A DNA stretch of 64,000 nt from VAZQ01 sp963725185 (GCA_963725185.1 CAVRXO010000013.1:62001-126000), one strand, 5' to 3'. Positions 17,007-26,829 are shown, numbered from the stretch's first letter. The notes: generated by a model from the sequence alone, not told the origin. Made by a program: numbers and translations.

Positions 17007-17486
17007 TCAGCGGGTCACGCCCCGCATGCGCCTGATTGCTTGCAAATCTTTCTTCAATGTGTCGTCGCTTGCCTTCTTTAGCCACTTGCGGTCAGTTGCG
17101 GACAATGCTGAGAGGATGCCGGATATGAGGGGATCGGGATCATCTGAACCTTTACTCAGAAGATGTTCATACTGTGTTCGGAGCGCCTCAAATGCAGCGT
17201 CGGAATAGGGCGTACGTCGGTGCTCGGGGCTCAATTGCATACGCGCAAGCGTAAGCAGAGACCTGCGTATCTCCTTTCGACCCTTTCGACTGGCGCCGCT
17301 GCTCTTGCCCGCCTTCTTTCTGCTGGCCGTTTGATCGGGGAGTTCCCAAGGTGGAGACCAGCCAGCCTCCCTCGCTGCGTCTTGGATTGCCTGATGGAGA
17401 GGGGATGGCGGGATGACGTGCTCGAAAAGGTCGCGCAGTGCAGTGGCCGGTTGTTTCGTACGGGAGGGAGTTTTGGATGGCAGCAT
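17007..17486 (-). CDS. Hypothetical protein at the element's end
   Basis: This protein of about 159 residues begins MLPSKTPSRTKQPATALRDL. It includes a lysine/arginine-rich stretch near 70 and ends KDLQAIRRMRGVTR. No domain is recognised, and there is no signal peptide or membrane segment. The start is uncertain: in-frame ATG codons at 17486 and 17507 both lack a strong ribosome-binding site. It is the outermost minus-strand gene before the tRNA-end-like sequence, so it likely belongs to the mobile element. Confidence 0.5.
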   Translation of the reverse strand: MLPSKTPSRTKQPATALRDLFEHVIPPSPLHQAIQDAAREAGWSPPWELPDQTASRKKAGKSSGASRKGRKEIRRSLLTLARMQLSPEHRRTPYSDAAFEALRTQYEHLLSKGSDDPDPLISGILSALSATDRKWLKKASDDTLKKDLQAIRRMRGVTR

Positions 17487-17978
17487 ATGTCTGCTCTGGC
17501 CGGGCATGCCAATTACTGGCAAGGTAAGAGCGCCATGAGCGTCCCTATGCGCCAGTACCCGTCACGGTCCATGCGGTGGGACATTATGCGGAAAAAAGCG
17601 TTGTACTTCTACGGGGTAAACTCGTGTCCCACTTTCGCCTAACCGATTGACAATGTTCAGCCAGTCAAGCCCGCCCCTGGGCACCATCAGCTTTTTGCTT
17701 AAGCTCCGCGCCTCTCGGTAACAGGCGCCACCATCAAGACGCCTGAGCGTCGGCCCCCCGAATATTTACAAGAATTCGTTCAAGGTGAAATCGAGAAGTG
17801 GGAGGGACCGATTATATTAGAACCAGTGGTGCATCACTTGATTGACGAACGTTAGTTGAGCTCCCCGCAATTCTTGAATTGGCAAACAGTAGATCGGGCT
17901 TCCGTGCCCACACTTCCATTCAGCTCTCCGACATTGTCGCTACGGACGGAATAGTGCTCGCGCCCTGTGCTGGAAACT
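17487..17978. other. Intergenic region at the right end of the element
   Basis: About 490 bases without a convincing gene. GTGGGACA near 17577 and TGTCCCAC near 17625 form a widely spaced inverted repeat, and the tRNA-end-like sequence lies at 17671-17686, followed by AGCTTTTT. This is where the mobile element appears to stop and the next block to begin. Confidence 0.4.
17671..17686 (+). other. tRNA 3'-end-like sequence (putative att scar 1)
   Basis: CCGCC, CCTGGGC and ACCA follow one another exactly as the 3' T-stem, 3' acceptor strand and CCA end of a tRNA. The seven bases before it (GTCAAGC) resemble a T-loop. No 5' half is present. Integrases of many islands use tRNA 3' ends and leave such copies. 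Related copies are at 19306 and 26193 in the same orientation. AGCTTTTT follows shortly after the CCA both here and at 26193, supporting a common origin. Confidence 0.5.
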
Positions 17979-18809
17979 TCAGTTCGTGACTTCCGGTCCC
18001 AGCGGCGCCCGCTGGATAAGCTCGATGCGGGTGCCCCATGGATCGGTGATGTAGGTGATGTTGTTCGCGCCGGGATTGGGGGTACGCAACGGCTGGTCGA
18101 GCTTGATGCCTTCTGCCTCGATCTTGCGCACGAACGCAGGGAGATCATTCACGTCGAAGCCGATGTGATCGAGGATGCGCCCTTTGGTCGGTGCCTGCGC
18201 GGTTGGCACCTTGGCGAACCGGATCTGCGAGCCAGGCACCTCGACAACGGGCTCGTTGGCGCGCGTGTTGGCGATGCCGCCGAAGGTCTTCGCGTACCAG
18301 GCCTCCGCCTTGGGGATTTCAGCTTCGGTGAGGAAGAGGTGGACCTGATCGCTGCGGATCGGCATCGTTTGCGCCTTGTCCTCGAGGATTTCGATGCGCA
18401 GGCCGTCCGGCGTCACCACAAAGGCCTGGTCCATGCGGTTGTTGGCGCCGGGAAAGACCGGCACGCCCGCGGCCTTCCATTTCGCGACCGCCGCCTGGAC
18501 ATTGGGGACGGCGAATCCGACGCGGTTCACGACCGAGCCCACCGTTTCGCCACTGCCCGGGCCGGAATTCAGGGTGAGGTTGATGTAGGTGCCCGGGAAC
18601 ATCATCACTGGGGCTCCGCCCGGCATAAAGAGCCTGCCTCCCATGGCGAAGAAGATCTTCTTGTTCGCCTCCACGTTGGCCGGGGTGGAAGCGAGATGCC
18701 AGTGGCCGAAGGTCACGCCTGTCGCGTTGAACGGAGCCGGTTGCGCAGCCGCGCTGCCGGCGGCCAAAGCCGACACCAGCAATAAAGCGATGAAAATGCC
18801 TGCCTTCAT
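17979..18809 (-). CDS. Secreted VOC-superfamily (glyoxalase-like) protein
   Basis: This 276-residue protein has a signal peptide (MKAGIFIALLLVSALAAGSA, cleaved about residue 22). Two vicinal-oxygen-chelate modules follow: VTFGHWHLAS to IRIEILEDKAQ, and DQVHLFLTEAEIPKAEAWYA to WGTRIELIQRAP. Metal-ligand candidates are the His in FGHWHL, HLFL and DHIGFDV and the Glu near the end of each module. VOC proteins include dioxygenases, lyases and resistance proteins; the substrate here is unknown and a periplasmic location is inferred. It stands alone between two tRNA-end-like copies. Confidence 0.8.
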   Translation of the reverse strand: MKAGIFIALLLVSALAAGSAAAQPAPFNATGVTFGHWHLASTPANVEANKKIFFAMGGRLFMPGGAPVMMFPGTYINLTLNSGPGSGETVGSVVNRVGFAVPNVQAAVAKWKAAGVPVFPGANNRMDQAFVVTPDGLRIEILEDKAQTMPIRSDQVHLFLTEAEIPKAEAWYAKTFGGIANTRANEPVVEVPGSQIRFAKVPTAQAPTKGRILDHIGFDVNDLPAFVRKIEAEGIKLDQPLRTPNPGANNITYITDPWGTRIELIQRAPLGPEVTN

Positions 18810-19456
18810 GAACGCCTCCCCGGGGTGACGAGCTTCTTATCGATCGAGCGCTCCGGATTCTCCCGGAAACGGCAAGCTTAGCGGTTTAGGCGCCACCGGC
18901 AAGACCGAGTCCGGCACTGCCGGCGGTGGAGTGGACGCAATCCTTGGCTGAACGGCTATCCCGCCCGTAGTGTTCGGTACAAACGGACGGGTGCGATGGT
19001 GGCGGAGCATTCCACGCGGGGCGCAGTTGGTGATGACTTGGAAGGCCACCACGCGTGCGCGATCAGGCGCTTCTTGGCGGCCGTCGGCATCTGCGGCCAC
19101 ATGCGCACGATTAGGCGGTGCAGGATCGCGCCGATAACGTCGGTTGCGACGACCACAGACGATCTTCCGCCATCGCCGGAGGTGGCCTCGTAGTGTGACA
19201 CGCAATTCATGGTTGGACACTCGCAGCAGAAAGCATAATGATCTGTGGGAAGGTTTCGTTGTCCAACCGCAAGCTAAGTCGTTGAATTCGTTCGTGTGTG
19301 CTGGGCCGCCCCTGGGCACCGCCAATGAAAAGAATCAAAGAGCTTCGAGCATCGGCCATTCGTCCACAAGGATGGCGAAATGCGCGTTCTCGGCGAGCTT
19401 GATGAGGATGTGCGTGGTCAGCTCGTCATTGAGCCTCTCGTTTCTCTCGAGCGTAG
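18810..19456. other. Gene-poor stretch with att-like scar 2
   Basis: About 650 bases with no ORF that shows a recognisable domain, start signal or codon pattern of its own. It contains the tRNA-end-like copy at 19306-19320. It may be the remnant of an inserted block. Confidence 0.4.
19306..19320 (+). other. tRNA 3'-end-like sequence (putative att scar 2)
   Basis: CCGCC, CCTGGGC and ACC are identical to the copy at 17671 over 15 bases. The next base is G, so the CCA end is incomplete. Of the three copies this is the weakest, because no T-loop precedes it. Chance cannot be excluded for this copy taken alone. Confidence 0.35.
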
Positions 19457-20362
19457 CTAGTCCCAACCCTGGTGCCATTCCGGTTCGCTGGCGAAGCGGC
19501 TGGCGAGAAAGTCTATGAATATACGCACCTTCGACGCCAGATGCCGCGCATGTGGATACACGGCATAAACGGCGACCGGCTCCGGTTCGTATTTCTTCAG
19601 CAGTGGCACCAGGCGCCCATTGCGCAAGTCTTCTGCCGCAGCGAAAGCGGGTTCGCAGGCGATGCCGAAACCTGCTCGCGCGGCAGCGACACACATATAC
19701 GGGTTGGCAAAGCGCAGCCTCCCACTCACCCTGAGTTCCGTGCGTTTTGCACCCCTGCCGAAGACCCACACCTCCGGATCGATACGATTCGAATCTATGA
19801 TGACATCATGGTGCGGTAATTCGCCGGGAGTCCGTGGTGTGCCGCGCGCGTCGAGATAGTCGGGGGATGCGATCGTCACCGCGCGAACGGTCGAGAGCTT
19901 GCGCGCAACCAAGGATGAATCGGGGAGCATGCCGATGCGCACTGCCGCGTCGAAACCCTCGTTGACCAAATTCACTATGCGATCGCTGAACGAAACCTCC
20001 AGACCGACGTTCGGGTAGGCTCTGGCGAAGTCGAGCAGCAGAGATCCAAGCTGTGCACCGAAGGAAACCGGCGCGGTCAGTTTCAGCAGACCACTTGGCG
20101 CGGCCGTTTCCTGCGCCGATCGCTCAAGCTGCTCGAATTCCTCGACGAGAACGCGGGCGCGGGCCTGAAAAGCGCGACCCGCATCGGTGAGCGACACATC
20201 CCGGGTCGTGCGGTTCAGCAAACGGGTGTCGAGCCGGTCCTCGAGCCGCGCGATCAGTTTCGAGGCTTGGGCCGGCGAAATCCCAAGCCGTCGCGCCGCC
20301 TGGGCAAATCCCCGGAGGTCGGCGACGGCTATAAGGACCCGCAATTCATCAATTCTGTCCAT
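19457..20362 (-). CDS. LysR-type transcriptional regulator
   Basis: This 301-residue regulator starts MDRIDELRVLIAVADLRGF. The winged HTH (FAQAARRLGISPAQASKLIA) occupies residues 1-60 and a periplasmic-binding-like effector domain lies from about 90. An in-frame GTG at 20410 would add 16 residues, but the ATG at 20362 matches the family start. It is transcribed away from the doxX-azoR cluster, the usual arrangement for a LysR protein controlling its neighbour. The palindrome at 20384-20398 between them is the likely site. Related regulators respond to quinones or electrophiles, which would suit an azoreductase; that is inference. Confidence 0.88.
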   Translation of the reverse strand: MDRIDELRVLIAVADLRGFAQAARRLGISPAQASKLIARLEDRLDTRLLNRTTRDVSLTDAGRAFQARARVLVEEFEQLERSAQETAAPSGLLKLTAPVSFGAQLGSLLLDFARAYPNVGLEVSFSDRIVNLVNEGFDAAVRIGMLPDSSLVARKLSTVRAVTIASPDYLDARGTPRTPGELPHHDVIIDSNRIDPEVWVFGRGAKRTELRVSGRLRFANPYMCVAAARAGFGIACEPAFAAAEDLRNGRLVPLLKKYEPEPVAVYAVYPHARHLASKVRIFIDFLASRFASEPEWHQGWD

Positions 20363-20383
20363 TCCATCGGGCTCGGACGACTG

Positions 20384-20398
20384 TTTCCAATATGGAAA
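20384..20398. promoter_or_regulatory. LysR-type operator between divergent genes
   Basis: TTTCC and GGAAA are perfect inverted 5-mers around AATAT, 22 bases upstream of the regulator's start and about 100 bases upstream of doxX. Size and position fit a LysR recognition box. Confidence 0.5.
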
Positions 20399-20497
20399 TA
20401 GTTTAGCCACAACTCAGCTGATTATCAACAGATTGGGAGGGTGCCATTTAGACGGCGTCGGCCGCGATTTGGGCCATCCACGCGGGAGGAAAAAGTC

Positions 20498-20950
20498 ATG
20501 CCATCTCTAAGATCAATTGAAGCGCGGCTCGCGCCCCTTACCCTCGCGGTACTACGCGTGACCGCAGGGGCGCTTTTTCTCGGCCATGGGCTCGTCAAGA
20601 CGATTGGTTTTCCTGCAGGCGCCCAACCGGGCGTGCAGCCGCTGCTCAGCCTCTTCGGGACCGCCGGAGTGGTGGAGATCGTCACTGGATTGCTGTTGAT
20701 TGCCGGGTTGTTCACGCGTCTCGCGGCCTTCATCGCATCCGGCGAAATGGCCATCGGCTACTGGTTGGTTCATGCCCCGCTCAGCTTCTACCCGGCTGTC
20801 AACGGCGGCGATGCGGCGATCCTGTTCAGCTTCGTTTTCCTCCATATTGCTGCCGTCGGGCCTGGTGCGTTCAGCGTCGATGGGCTTCTGAGCGGCAGAG
20901 TCGACGCGGGCACTGGCCCCGCGGTGCCGATCGTTTCACATGCCGCCTGA
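20498..20950 (+). CDS. DoxX family membrane protein
   Basis: This 150-residue protein with about four transmembrane helices has the DoxX signature near its start (TAGALFLGHGLVKTIGF) and VVEIVTGLLLIAGLFTRLAA in the middle. DoxX proteins are small inner-membrane components often paired with oxidoreductases and implicated in thiol or quinone redox balance. The ATG at 20498 has GGGAGGA seven bases ahead; the open frame further upstream has no support. It is probably the first gene of an operon with azoR and the two oxidoreductase subunits. Confidence 0.88.
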   Translation: MPSLRSIEARLAPLTLAVLRVTAGALFLGHGLVKTIGFPAGAQPGVQPLLSLFGTAGVVEIVTGLLLIAGLFTRLAAFIASGEMAIGYWLVHAPLSFYPAVNGGDAAILFSFVFLHIAAVGPGAFSVDGLLSGRVDAGTGPAVPIVSHAA

Positions 20951-21009
20951 CGTCGCCAAACATCGAACAGCAACAAATCTGCGAACCACCGAAGTTACGG
21001 AGCACGATC

Positions 21010-21642
21010 ATGTCGACGGTTCTTGTCATCACCAGCAGTGCACTCGGCGCCGCATCAGTCTCCAATCAGCTCGTGCAGGACGCCGTCACTCGGCTGCGTT
21101 CCCAGAACTCCGCCCTCAAGCTGATCACGCGCGATCTCGGTAGGGACCCAATTCCACATCTCAATTCGGACTCGGCCGCCGCGCTGCGGGGAGCGGCGCC
21201 GGCAAATGATGCCCAGGGCGCGGCGGCGGAGCTCTCCAAAAAGCTCATAGTCGAAATCGAGGAGGCTGATACCCTCGTCATTGGCGCGCCGATGTACAAT
21301 TTCGGGATCCCGTCCACCTTGAAGACCTGGTTCGACTACGTCCTACGGGCGGGGTTGACGTTTCGCTACACCGAGGCGGGTCCCGTAGGTCTTCTGCAGG
21401 GGAAACGCGCGATCGTCATCCAGAGCCGCGGCGGCTGGTACAGCGACGGCCCCGCGAAGCCGATGGACGCACAGGAGCCTCACCTTCGAGCGCTCCTGGG
21501 GTTCATTGGAATTACGGATATCGCATTTATCCGCGCCGAGAAACTCGCTTTCGGAGCGGACGTTCGCCAGCAGGCAATCGACATGGCGCGCAAGGAGCTC
21601 GGTCGCGTGATCGAGCCGGACCAATATTTTCGAGCGGCGTAG
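21010..21642 (+). CDS. azoR: FMN-dependent NADH-azoreductase
   Basis: This 210-residue flavodoxin-fold protein has an FMN-binding start MSTVLVITSSALGAASVSNQ and the family motif PMYNFGIPSTLK at 94-105, then FDYVLRAGLTFRYTEAGPVG. AzoR enzymes reduce azo dyes and quinones with two electrons from NADH in the cytoplasm; quinone detoxification is the commoner physiological role. The length is typical. GGAG stands seven bases ahead of the ATG. The divergent LysR regulator and DoxX neighbour support a quinone or electrophile response module. Confidence 0.92.
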   Translation: MSTVLVITSSALGAASVSNQLVQDAVTRLRSQNSALKLITRDLGRDPIPHLNSDSAAALRGAAPANDAQGAAAELSKKLIVEIEEADTLVIGAPMYNFGIPSTLKTWFDYVLRAGLTFRYTEAGPVGLLQGKRAIVIQSRGGWYSDGPAKPMDAQEPHLRALLGFIGITDIAFIRAEKLAFGADVRQQAIDMARKELGRVIEPDQYFRAA

Positions 21643-21672
21643 GGAGTGTTCCGCACTGACAGGGAGGCCACA

Positions 21673-22128
21673 ATGACCGTCAAATTCCAAGTGAATGGCA
21701 GCGAAGTCACTGTCGACGCGCCTGGAGGCACGCCGCTTCTGTGGATCATCCGCGAATATCTCAAAATGCCCGGCACACGTTTCGGGTGCGGGGCTGGCCT
21801 GTGCGGCGCCTGCATGGTTCATCTCGACGGAGACAGAGCCTTTTCCTGTCAAACTTTTCTGTCCGAAGTTTCAGGCCGGTCGGTCACGACGATCGAGGGT
21901 CTGTCCGCCGATTCCAGCCATCCTGTGCAGAAGGCGTGGCTTAAGGAGCAAGTGCCGCAATGCGGGTACTGCCAGTCCGGGCAAATCATGAGCGCCGCGG
22001 CGTTGCTCGCAAGAAACGCAAAACCATCACGTGACGAAATTGTGGACTACATGAGCGCCCACATCTGCCGATGCGGCACCTATCCGCGAATTCTGCGTGC
22101 CATTGAGCGCGCTTCGCAGGAGGGCTGA
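21673..22128 (+). CDS. 2Fe-2S subunit of an isoquinoline 1-oxidoreductase-like enzyme
   Basis: This 151-residue small subunit binds two 2Fe-2S clusters. C39, C44, C47 and C59 lie in the plant-ferredoxin domain, and C97, C100, C132 and C134 in the C-terminal helical domain (QCGYCQSGQ, HICRCGTY). It passes electrons from the molybdenum subunit encoded next, to an external acceptor. AGGGAGG precedes the ATG at 21673. The next gene begins three bases after the stop, so the two are co-translated. Substrate identity (aldehyde or N-heterocycle) cannot be read from this subunit. Confidence 0.9.
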   Translation: MTVKFQVNGSEVTVDAPGGTPLLWIIREYLKMPGTRFGCGAGLCGACMVHLDGDRAFSCQTFLSEVSGRSVTTIEGLSADSSHPVQKAWLKEQVPQCGYCQSGQIMSAAALLARNAKPSRDEIVDYMSAHICRCGTYPRILRAIERASQEG

Positions 22129-22131
22129 GCC

Positions 22132-24361
22132 ATGACCCTTCACAATTCTCTTGGCCATTTCCAAGGCTTGAATCGCCGGCAAGTCATGATCGGCGCTGCC
22201 GGCCTGAGCTTCGGTGTGGCGTCTGGCTTGGTTTCGGTACGCGATGTCCATCTCAGTACGGCGGCCAACGCCGCCGAATCCGCGACGCTCAATCCCTGGG
22301 TTACGATATCGGCGGACGGCACCATCTCCATCATGTCGCCCGCGAGCGAGATGGGCCAAGGATCGAAAACTTCGCTTCCATTGATCCTGGCCGAGGAAAT
22401 GGATGCGGATTGGGACAAGGTCCGGATCGTGGCCGCCCCGCCGAGCGACGCCATCTACGGCAATCCGGGATTTCTCGGCATGATGTACACCGCGGGAAGC
22501 ACCGCCGTGATGGGTTATTTCACCGAGCTCAGGCAGTTCGGCGCCCAGGTCCGCCGGGTTCTACTCGACGATGCGGCCCGGCGGCTGGGAGTTCCGGTCT
22601 CGGAGCTGACGACCGAGCCAAGCTTCGTCGTGCATTCGAAGTCCGATCGGCGGCTGAGCTACGGCGATATCGCAGCCTTTCTTGTGGTGCCCGCCACGCC
22701 ACCCGCGGTGGCGCCCGAAGACCTCAAGAAGCCGGCGGATTTCCGGCTGATCGGCAAGGACGTGATGCGCTTCGAGCTGCCAGCCAAAGTGAATGGAACG
22801 GCGCGCTACAGCATCGATGTCGACGTGCCCGGCATGGTGTACGGAGCCATGATCTATCCGCCGACGGCCGACAGCACGCTCCAAAACTTCTCCGAGGATG
22901 GGGCGAAGGGGATGCCCGATGTAGTCGGCATCTATCGGTTGCCCATCGGCGTCGAAGTCGTGGCGAGGACGCCTTGGGCCGCGAACGCCGCCAAAAATGC
23001 TGTCGAGATCACGTGGCAAAAGTCGTCGAAGACCGCGACGTTCGAGAGCGGAACGGCATTGGAGCAGTACGCCAAGATCGCTCGCGGCGAAATCGATCAC
23101 AAGGCCACCCTCTGGGACAAAGCAGGTGACGGCGCCAACTCCTTGAAGGCCTCCGCAAGCGTCATCGACGGCGAATTCCGTTGCGACTATGCCTATCACG
23201 CGCAAATGGAACCGTTAAATGCGGTCGCCAGCGTTGCGTCGGATGGGCAATCGGTGGACCTCTGGTGCGGAACGCAAAGTCAGACAATGGCGGTAGCGGC
23301 GGCAGCGACAGCGATCGGGATCAAACCTGAGAACGTCCGATTTCACGAGATGCTGCTGGGTGGGGCGTTCGGTCGTCGTGGCCCGCGAGACCAGGATTTT
23401 GTCCTGGGCGCGCTTCTCCTTTCGAACGAAACAGGACTGCCGGTCAAAGTCATGTGGACCCGTGAGGACGACATTCACAACGGCCGCCTGCGGCCGATGT
23501 CGGCTCATTATCTCCAGGCCGGATTCGATGCAACCGGGGCTCTCACGACCTGGCACCATCGCGTGGCGACCGACAACGTCGGCATTTTCCAGGACCCAGT
23601 CCGCTACTACGGCCCCTGGGGCGAGCGCGACATGATCTCGCTGGCAGGAACGGAATTGACGACCTACTCCATTCCAAACCGCTTGTCGGAGCACTTTGCG
23701 CTGGATAGCGGAATTCGCGTTTCGGCTTTGCGTGGCATCGGCTTCACGGCAAACAAGTTCGCCACGGAAGCTTTCATGGACGAGCTGGCGCGAAAGCGCG
23801 GCATTGACCCGGTCGCATTCCGCCTGTCCATCTTGAAGGATAGTCCGCGCGCACGCAAAGTGGTCGAGACGGTTGCCGATATGGCCCAGTGGGGCCGCAA
23901 GCGGGCCGGGCGCGGCCTGGGATTGGCTTATATCGACTACTCCGGAACTCAGGTCGCGGGAGTTGCCGAGATCTCAGTCGACGCGAAATCGGGACAGATC
24001 AGGGTTCACGATTTCTGGGTAGCCATCGATCCCGGTATCGCTGTGCAACCTGACAATATTGTCGCGCAGGTCGAGGGAAGCGTGATCTACGGCATGGGGG
24101 TTGCCCTGACGGAGCAGATCACTGTTCGCGATGGCGAGATTCAGAAAATCGAACTTCTACGACTACCACGTGATGAGAATGAGCGACGTACCCGAAATTC
24201 ACGTCAAAGTCCTATCCACGGACAACAAGCCGACGGGCGCGGGACAGATGGCCACACCACTTGTCGCCCCGGCAATCAGCAATGCTGCAGCGGCTCTCTT
24301 GGGCGTCCGCTTGAATCATACGCCGATGCTTCCCGAGCGAGTCCTGGCCAGCTTGAAATAG
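22132..24361 (+). pseudogene. Molybdopterin subunit of isoquinoline oxidoreductase-like enzyme, frameshifted
   Basis: The molybdopterin-binding large subunit of the xanthine dehydrogenase family has about 742 residues when one base is removed. It begins with a twin-arginine export signal (NRRQVMIGAAGLSFGVASGL), so it would act in the periplasm with its small subunit. Family segments include EMGQGSKTSLP, GGAFGRRGPRDQDFVLGALL and VKVMWTREDDIHNGR. At 24145-24148 a run of four A shifts the frame just after DGEIQ. The correct end (SNFYDYHVMRMSDVPEIHV, then LPERVLASLK) continues one frame over to 24361. Everything else is intact, so this may be a homopolymer error or a recent inactivation. Confidence 0.85.
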
Positions 24362-24474
24362 CACGGCTGAAGTCTCGGATCGCGGAATTGGAAAGGGGTC
24401 GCTACACGACCGTACCTACTGGCGTTTGTGTGACCGTGGTCCGCCGGGACTGGTCGCTTTCGCAGGAGGACACC

Positions 24475-24891
24475 ATGGAGAAGACAACCGCTAAGCTTGG
24501 CGCAGCGCTCTACGTGTGTTGGGGATTGCTGCACTTCACCGCAGCCTATGGCGTTTACAAGTTGGCACAGAATTCGCCGGCAACCATGGTTCAAGGGCGT
24601 CTAATGCAGACGGCGTTTTATTTGACAGCGTTTGCTGCGACCGCGATCGCGCTCGCACTCACGCTGAATTGGCGCAATGACCGACTCGGCTTCTGGGTCA
24701 ACGGGATGGCAGTCGGCATCGCCGATATTCCTTTCATTCTGTTTGTCCTGATCCCCGGATACGCACCTTGGTGGCCGGGCCTGCTTGGTCCGGCACTTTG
24801 GATCGCGGCCTTTTCAGTCACAGGTCTCGCCCGGATAGGCGCTAGCAAGCCTGTGGCGGTGGGATCTGGGAATGTCGCCCATCCAACTTGA
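24475..24891 (+). CDS. Small integral membrane protein
   Basis: This 138-residue protein starts MEKTTAKLGAALYVCWGLLH and has four predicted membrane helices (including YLTAFAATAIALALTL and GIADIPFILFVLIPGY). CAGGAGGA lies ahead of the ATG. It is in the same frame as the misread tail of the preceding frameshifted gene, but its own strong ribosome-binding site and start show it is separate. No family is recognised. It follows the oxidoreductase cluster and may be co-transcribed. Confidence 0.75.
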   Translation: MEKTTAKLGAALYVCWGLLHFTAAYGVYKLAQNSPATMVQGRLMQTAFYLTAFAATAIALALTLNWRNDRLGFWVNGMAVGIADIPFILFVLIPGYAPWWPGLLGPALWIAAFSVTGLARIGASKPVAVGSGNVAHPT

Positions 24892-24926
24892 TTTCGTGCC
24901 GAGAAAGCGGACGCGTGGAGGCAGAT

Positions 24927-25941
24927 ATGGTCGCAAGCCGTCGTTCCTTTGTTGCCGGCCTGGTTGGTGCCAGCCTAAGCACTTCGGTCCCGGCCCGCGC
25001 GATCCCGGAACTTCGTGGCGCGCCAATATCATCCACAACCGGTGACTAGCCATCTTCATATCTATCTGACCAGGGTGTGGGACGAGGTCCGAAAAGAAAC
25101 GAGCGGTCAACTGGACGTCACTGTATATCCCCAAAACAATGGCGCCGTTATCGCCGACCCGGATGTCCTCAAGCAGTTGCAATCCGGCGAGCTTGAGTTC
25201 TTCGTGCTCAACGGAAACATTTTGAGCCAGGCGCATCCGTCGGCCGATATCCAGGGCATACCCTTCGCATTCACGTCCAGCGAACAGGTGACGTCCCTCA
25301 CCGACGGGAAGCTTGGGGACCTTATGCGTGATGGGCTCTCGAGAGCCGAAGTCTATCTCATTCCGTTCGGCTGCATGGAAAACGGCTTCAAGCACATCAC
25401 CGCCGTATCGAGGCCGATCCGCACTGCCGCCGATCTTGAAGGTTTCCGGATGCGCACGCCCGGCGGTAAATTGTTTGTCGAGTTCTACAAAGCGCTCGGC
25501 GCGGACCCCCGGATCGTGGGCTTTAACAGACTGTACCAAGCTCTCGCGGAGGGTCAGGTCGACGGCCAGGAGAATCCGCTCGTGATCGCGGAGGAGAACA
25601 GACTTTATGAAGTCTGCAAGTATCTCAGTATGACGAGCCACCAATGGGCAGGCTACAATATGATCGCCAATAACGAGTTTTGGCAGCAGCTACCAAGTCA
25701 AATTCAGGAGATTGTTGTCCGCAGCACCAAGACCTACGTTGCCCAGCAGCGTGCTTTCGTGCGCTCCGCCAATGCCAGCCTGGAACATACGCTCCGCCAG
25801 CATGGCATGCTGGTCAACACGGTCGACATCGAGAGCTTTCGCAGACGACTGAGGGACGCCGATTTTTACCGCAATTGGCGGCAATCCGTCGGCGAGGAAG
25901 CATGGGCCTTGATGGAAACGAAAGTCGGCAAGATCGGATAG
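24927..25941 (+). pseudogene. TRAP transporter solute-binding protein (DctP-like), frameshifted near start
   Basis: The mature protein from 25015 is a TRAP periplasmic binding protein: HLHIYLTRVWDEVRKETSGQ, DIQGIPFAFTSSEQV, the signature LEGFRMRTPGGKLFVEFYKA, and GQVDGQENPL. These proteins bind carboxylates for a QM-type membrane permease, which is absent here. The signal peptide (MVASRRSFVAGLVGASLSTS, ATG 24927 behind GGAGG) lies in another frame, so one base is missing or added between about 24990 and 25015. The GTG at 25015 would give a leaderless protein. It is either an orphan relic or an assembly error. Confidence 0.8.
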
Positions 25942-26829
25942 AAGACGATCGCGCGCACCAATCGCTCCTCCTGTGCACATCTGTGTTCCGTTGCATAACC
26001 CATATGCAGGACCGGATCCCGCTCGTCTAACCCGCCCCGAGTCCCGCATAGCCCGTTCGCCTTGCTGTCCGCGCGCAACGAGCGGAGGGGAATGGGCATG
26101 GCAGTTAAGCGGTCGGTACATTGATGGGTCCACTGGAAAGCCGCTTATGAAGAAATGGACGCCAACTCAATAACATAGAAGAGAATTCGATTCCGCCCCT
26201 GGACACCACCAAGCTTTTTCCATGCCTTCCGCTTAGAGTCCTCTCAAGTAAATTCAATTTCTTATCGCGACTGCCTTCGCATGGCGCCTCGGTGCCTCGG
26301 CTCATGCAGATTAGGCGGATGTGTTGGCGACTTCGGGGAGCTCTTTGTTTGCTCACGGTGGTGCCGGGAACCGGTGCTCATCTAGCCAGAGCGTAAAGCT
26401 TTGTGCATCCGGGTCCTTATTAGCAGATAATTCAGCACGCGCTCTTCCGTTTCCTCCAACCTAACCATTCCAGGCAAGGTTTCTCTAACCGCGCAAGCAA
26501 AGGTACCTCGCTCTCTCCGTCCTTGTACGGATGTCCGCGATTCGGCGCGGCTCTAGTGTGGCCGCCGCGGGCTGGAGGAGTTGTGCTCAAGGCGGACCAA
26601 AGCTTTGTGACCTGGCAAGCCATGTTCCGGGCTCGCGCAATGCGCGTGAGCTTGGAATGGCCGGCGCCGGCGCGAGGCAGCACTCGTTCGCGGTCGAGCG
26701 CAAGGCCCTTGGTGTGCCGCCGTACCGGAAGGCCCCGGGGTCCAATCGTTTTTCAGACCAGCGAAGTGTCGAGACACAGTCGATCAAAAGCCGGCGCCAT
26801 CCGAGCAAGAGCGCCACGCAGAGGGAATC
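25942..26829. other. Long intergenic region with att-like scar 3
   Basis: About 890 bases with no convincing gene on either strand. It holds the third tRNA-end-like copy (26186-26208) and, at its right end, the leader of the giant kinase with GAGGG four bases ahead of its ATG. The composition is more AT-rich around 26160-26300 than on either side. It appears to be the junction between accessory blocks and the signalling cluster. Confidence 0.45.
26186..26208 (+). other. tRNA 3'-end-like sequence (putative att scar 3)
   Basis: This is the best of the three copies: T-loop TTCGATT, then CCGCC, CCTGGAC and ACCA, with AAGCTTTTT a few bases later. It differs by one base (A for G) from the core of the other copies. 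No 5' tRNA half is present, so it is a fragment and not a tRNA gene. It marks the right end of the accessory patchwork. Confidence 0.5.

Noticed and set aside
18837..19325. Minus-strand frames between the VOC and LysR genes
   Set aside because: No ribosome-binding site, domain or coherent codon use; the two overlapping frames look equally poor.
26186..26208. A tRNA gene
   Set aside because: Only the T-loop and 3' acceptor half are present; no D-arm, anticodon arm or 5' acceptor strand precedes it.
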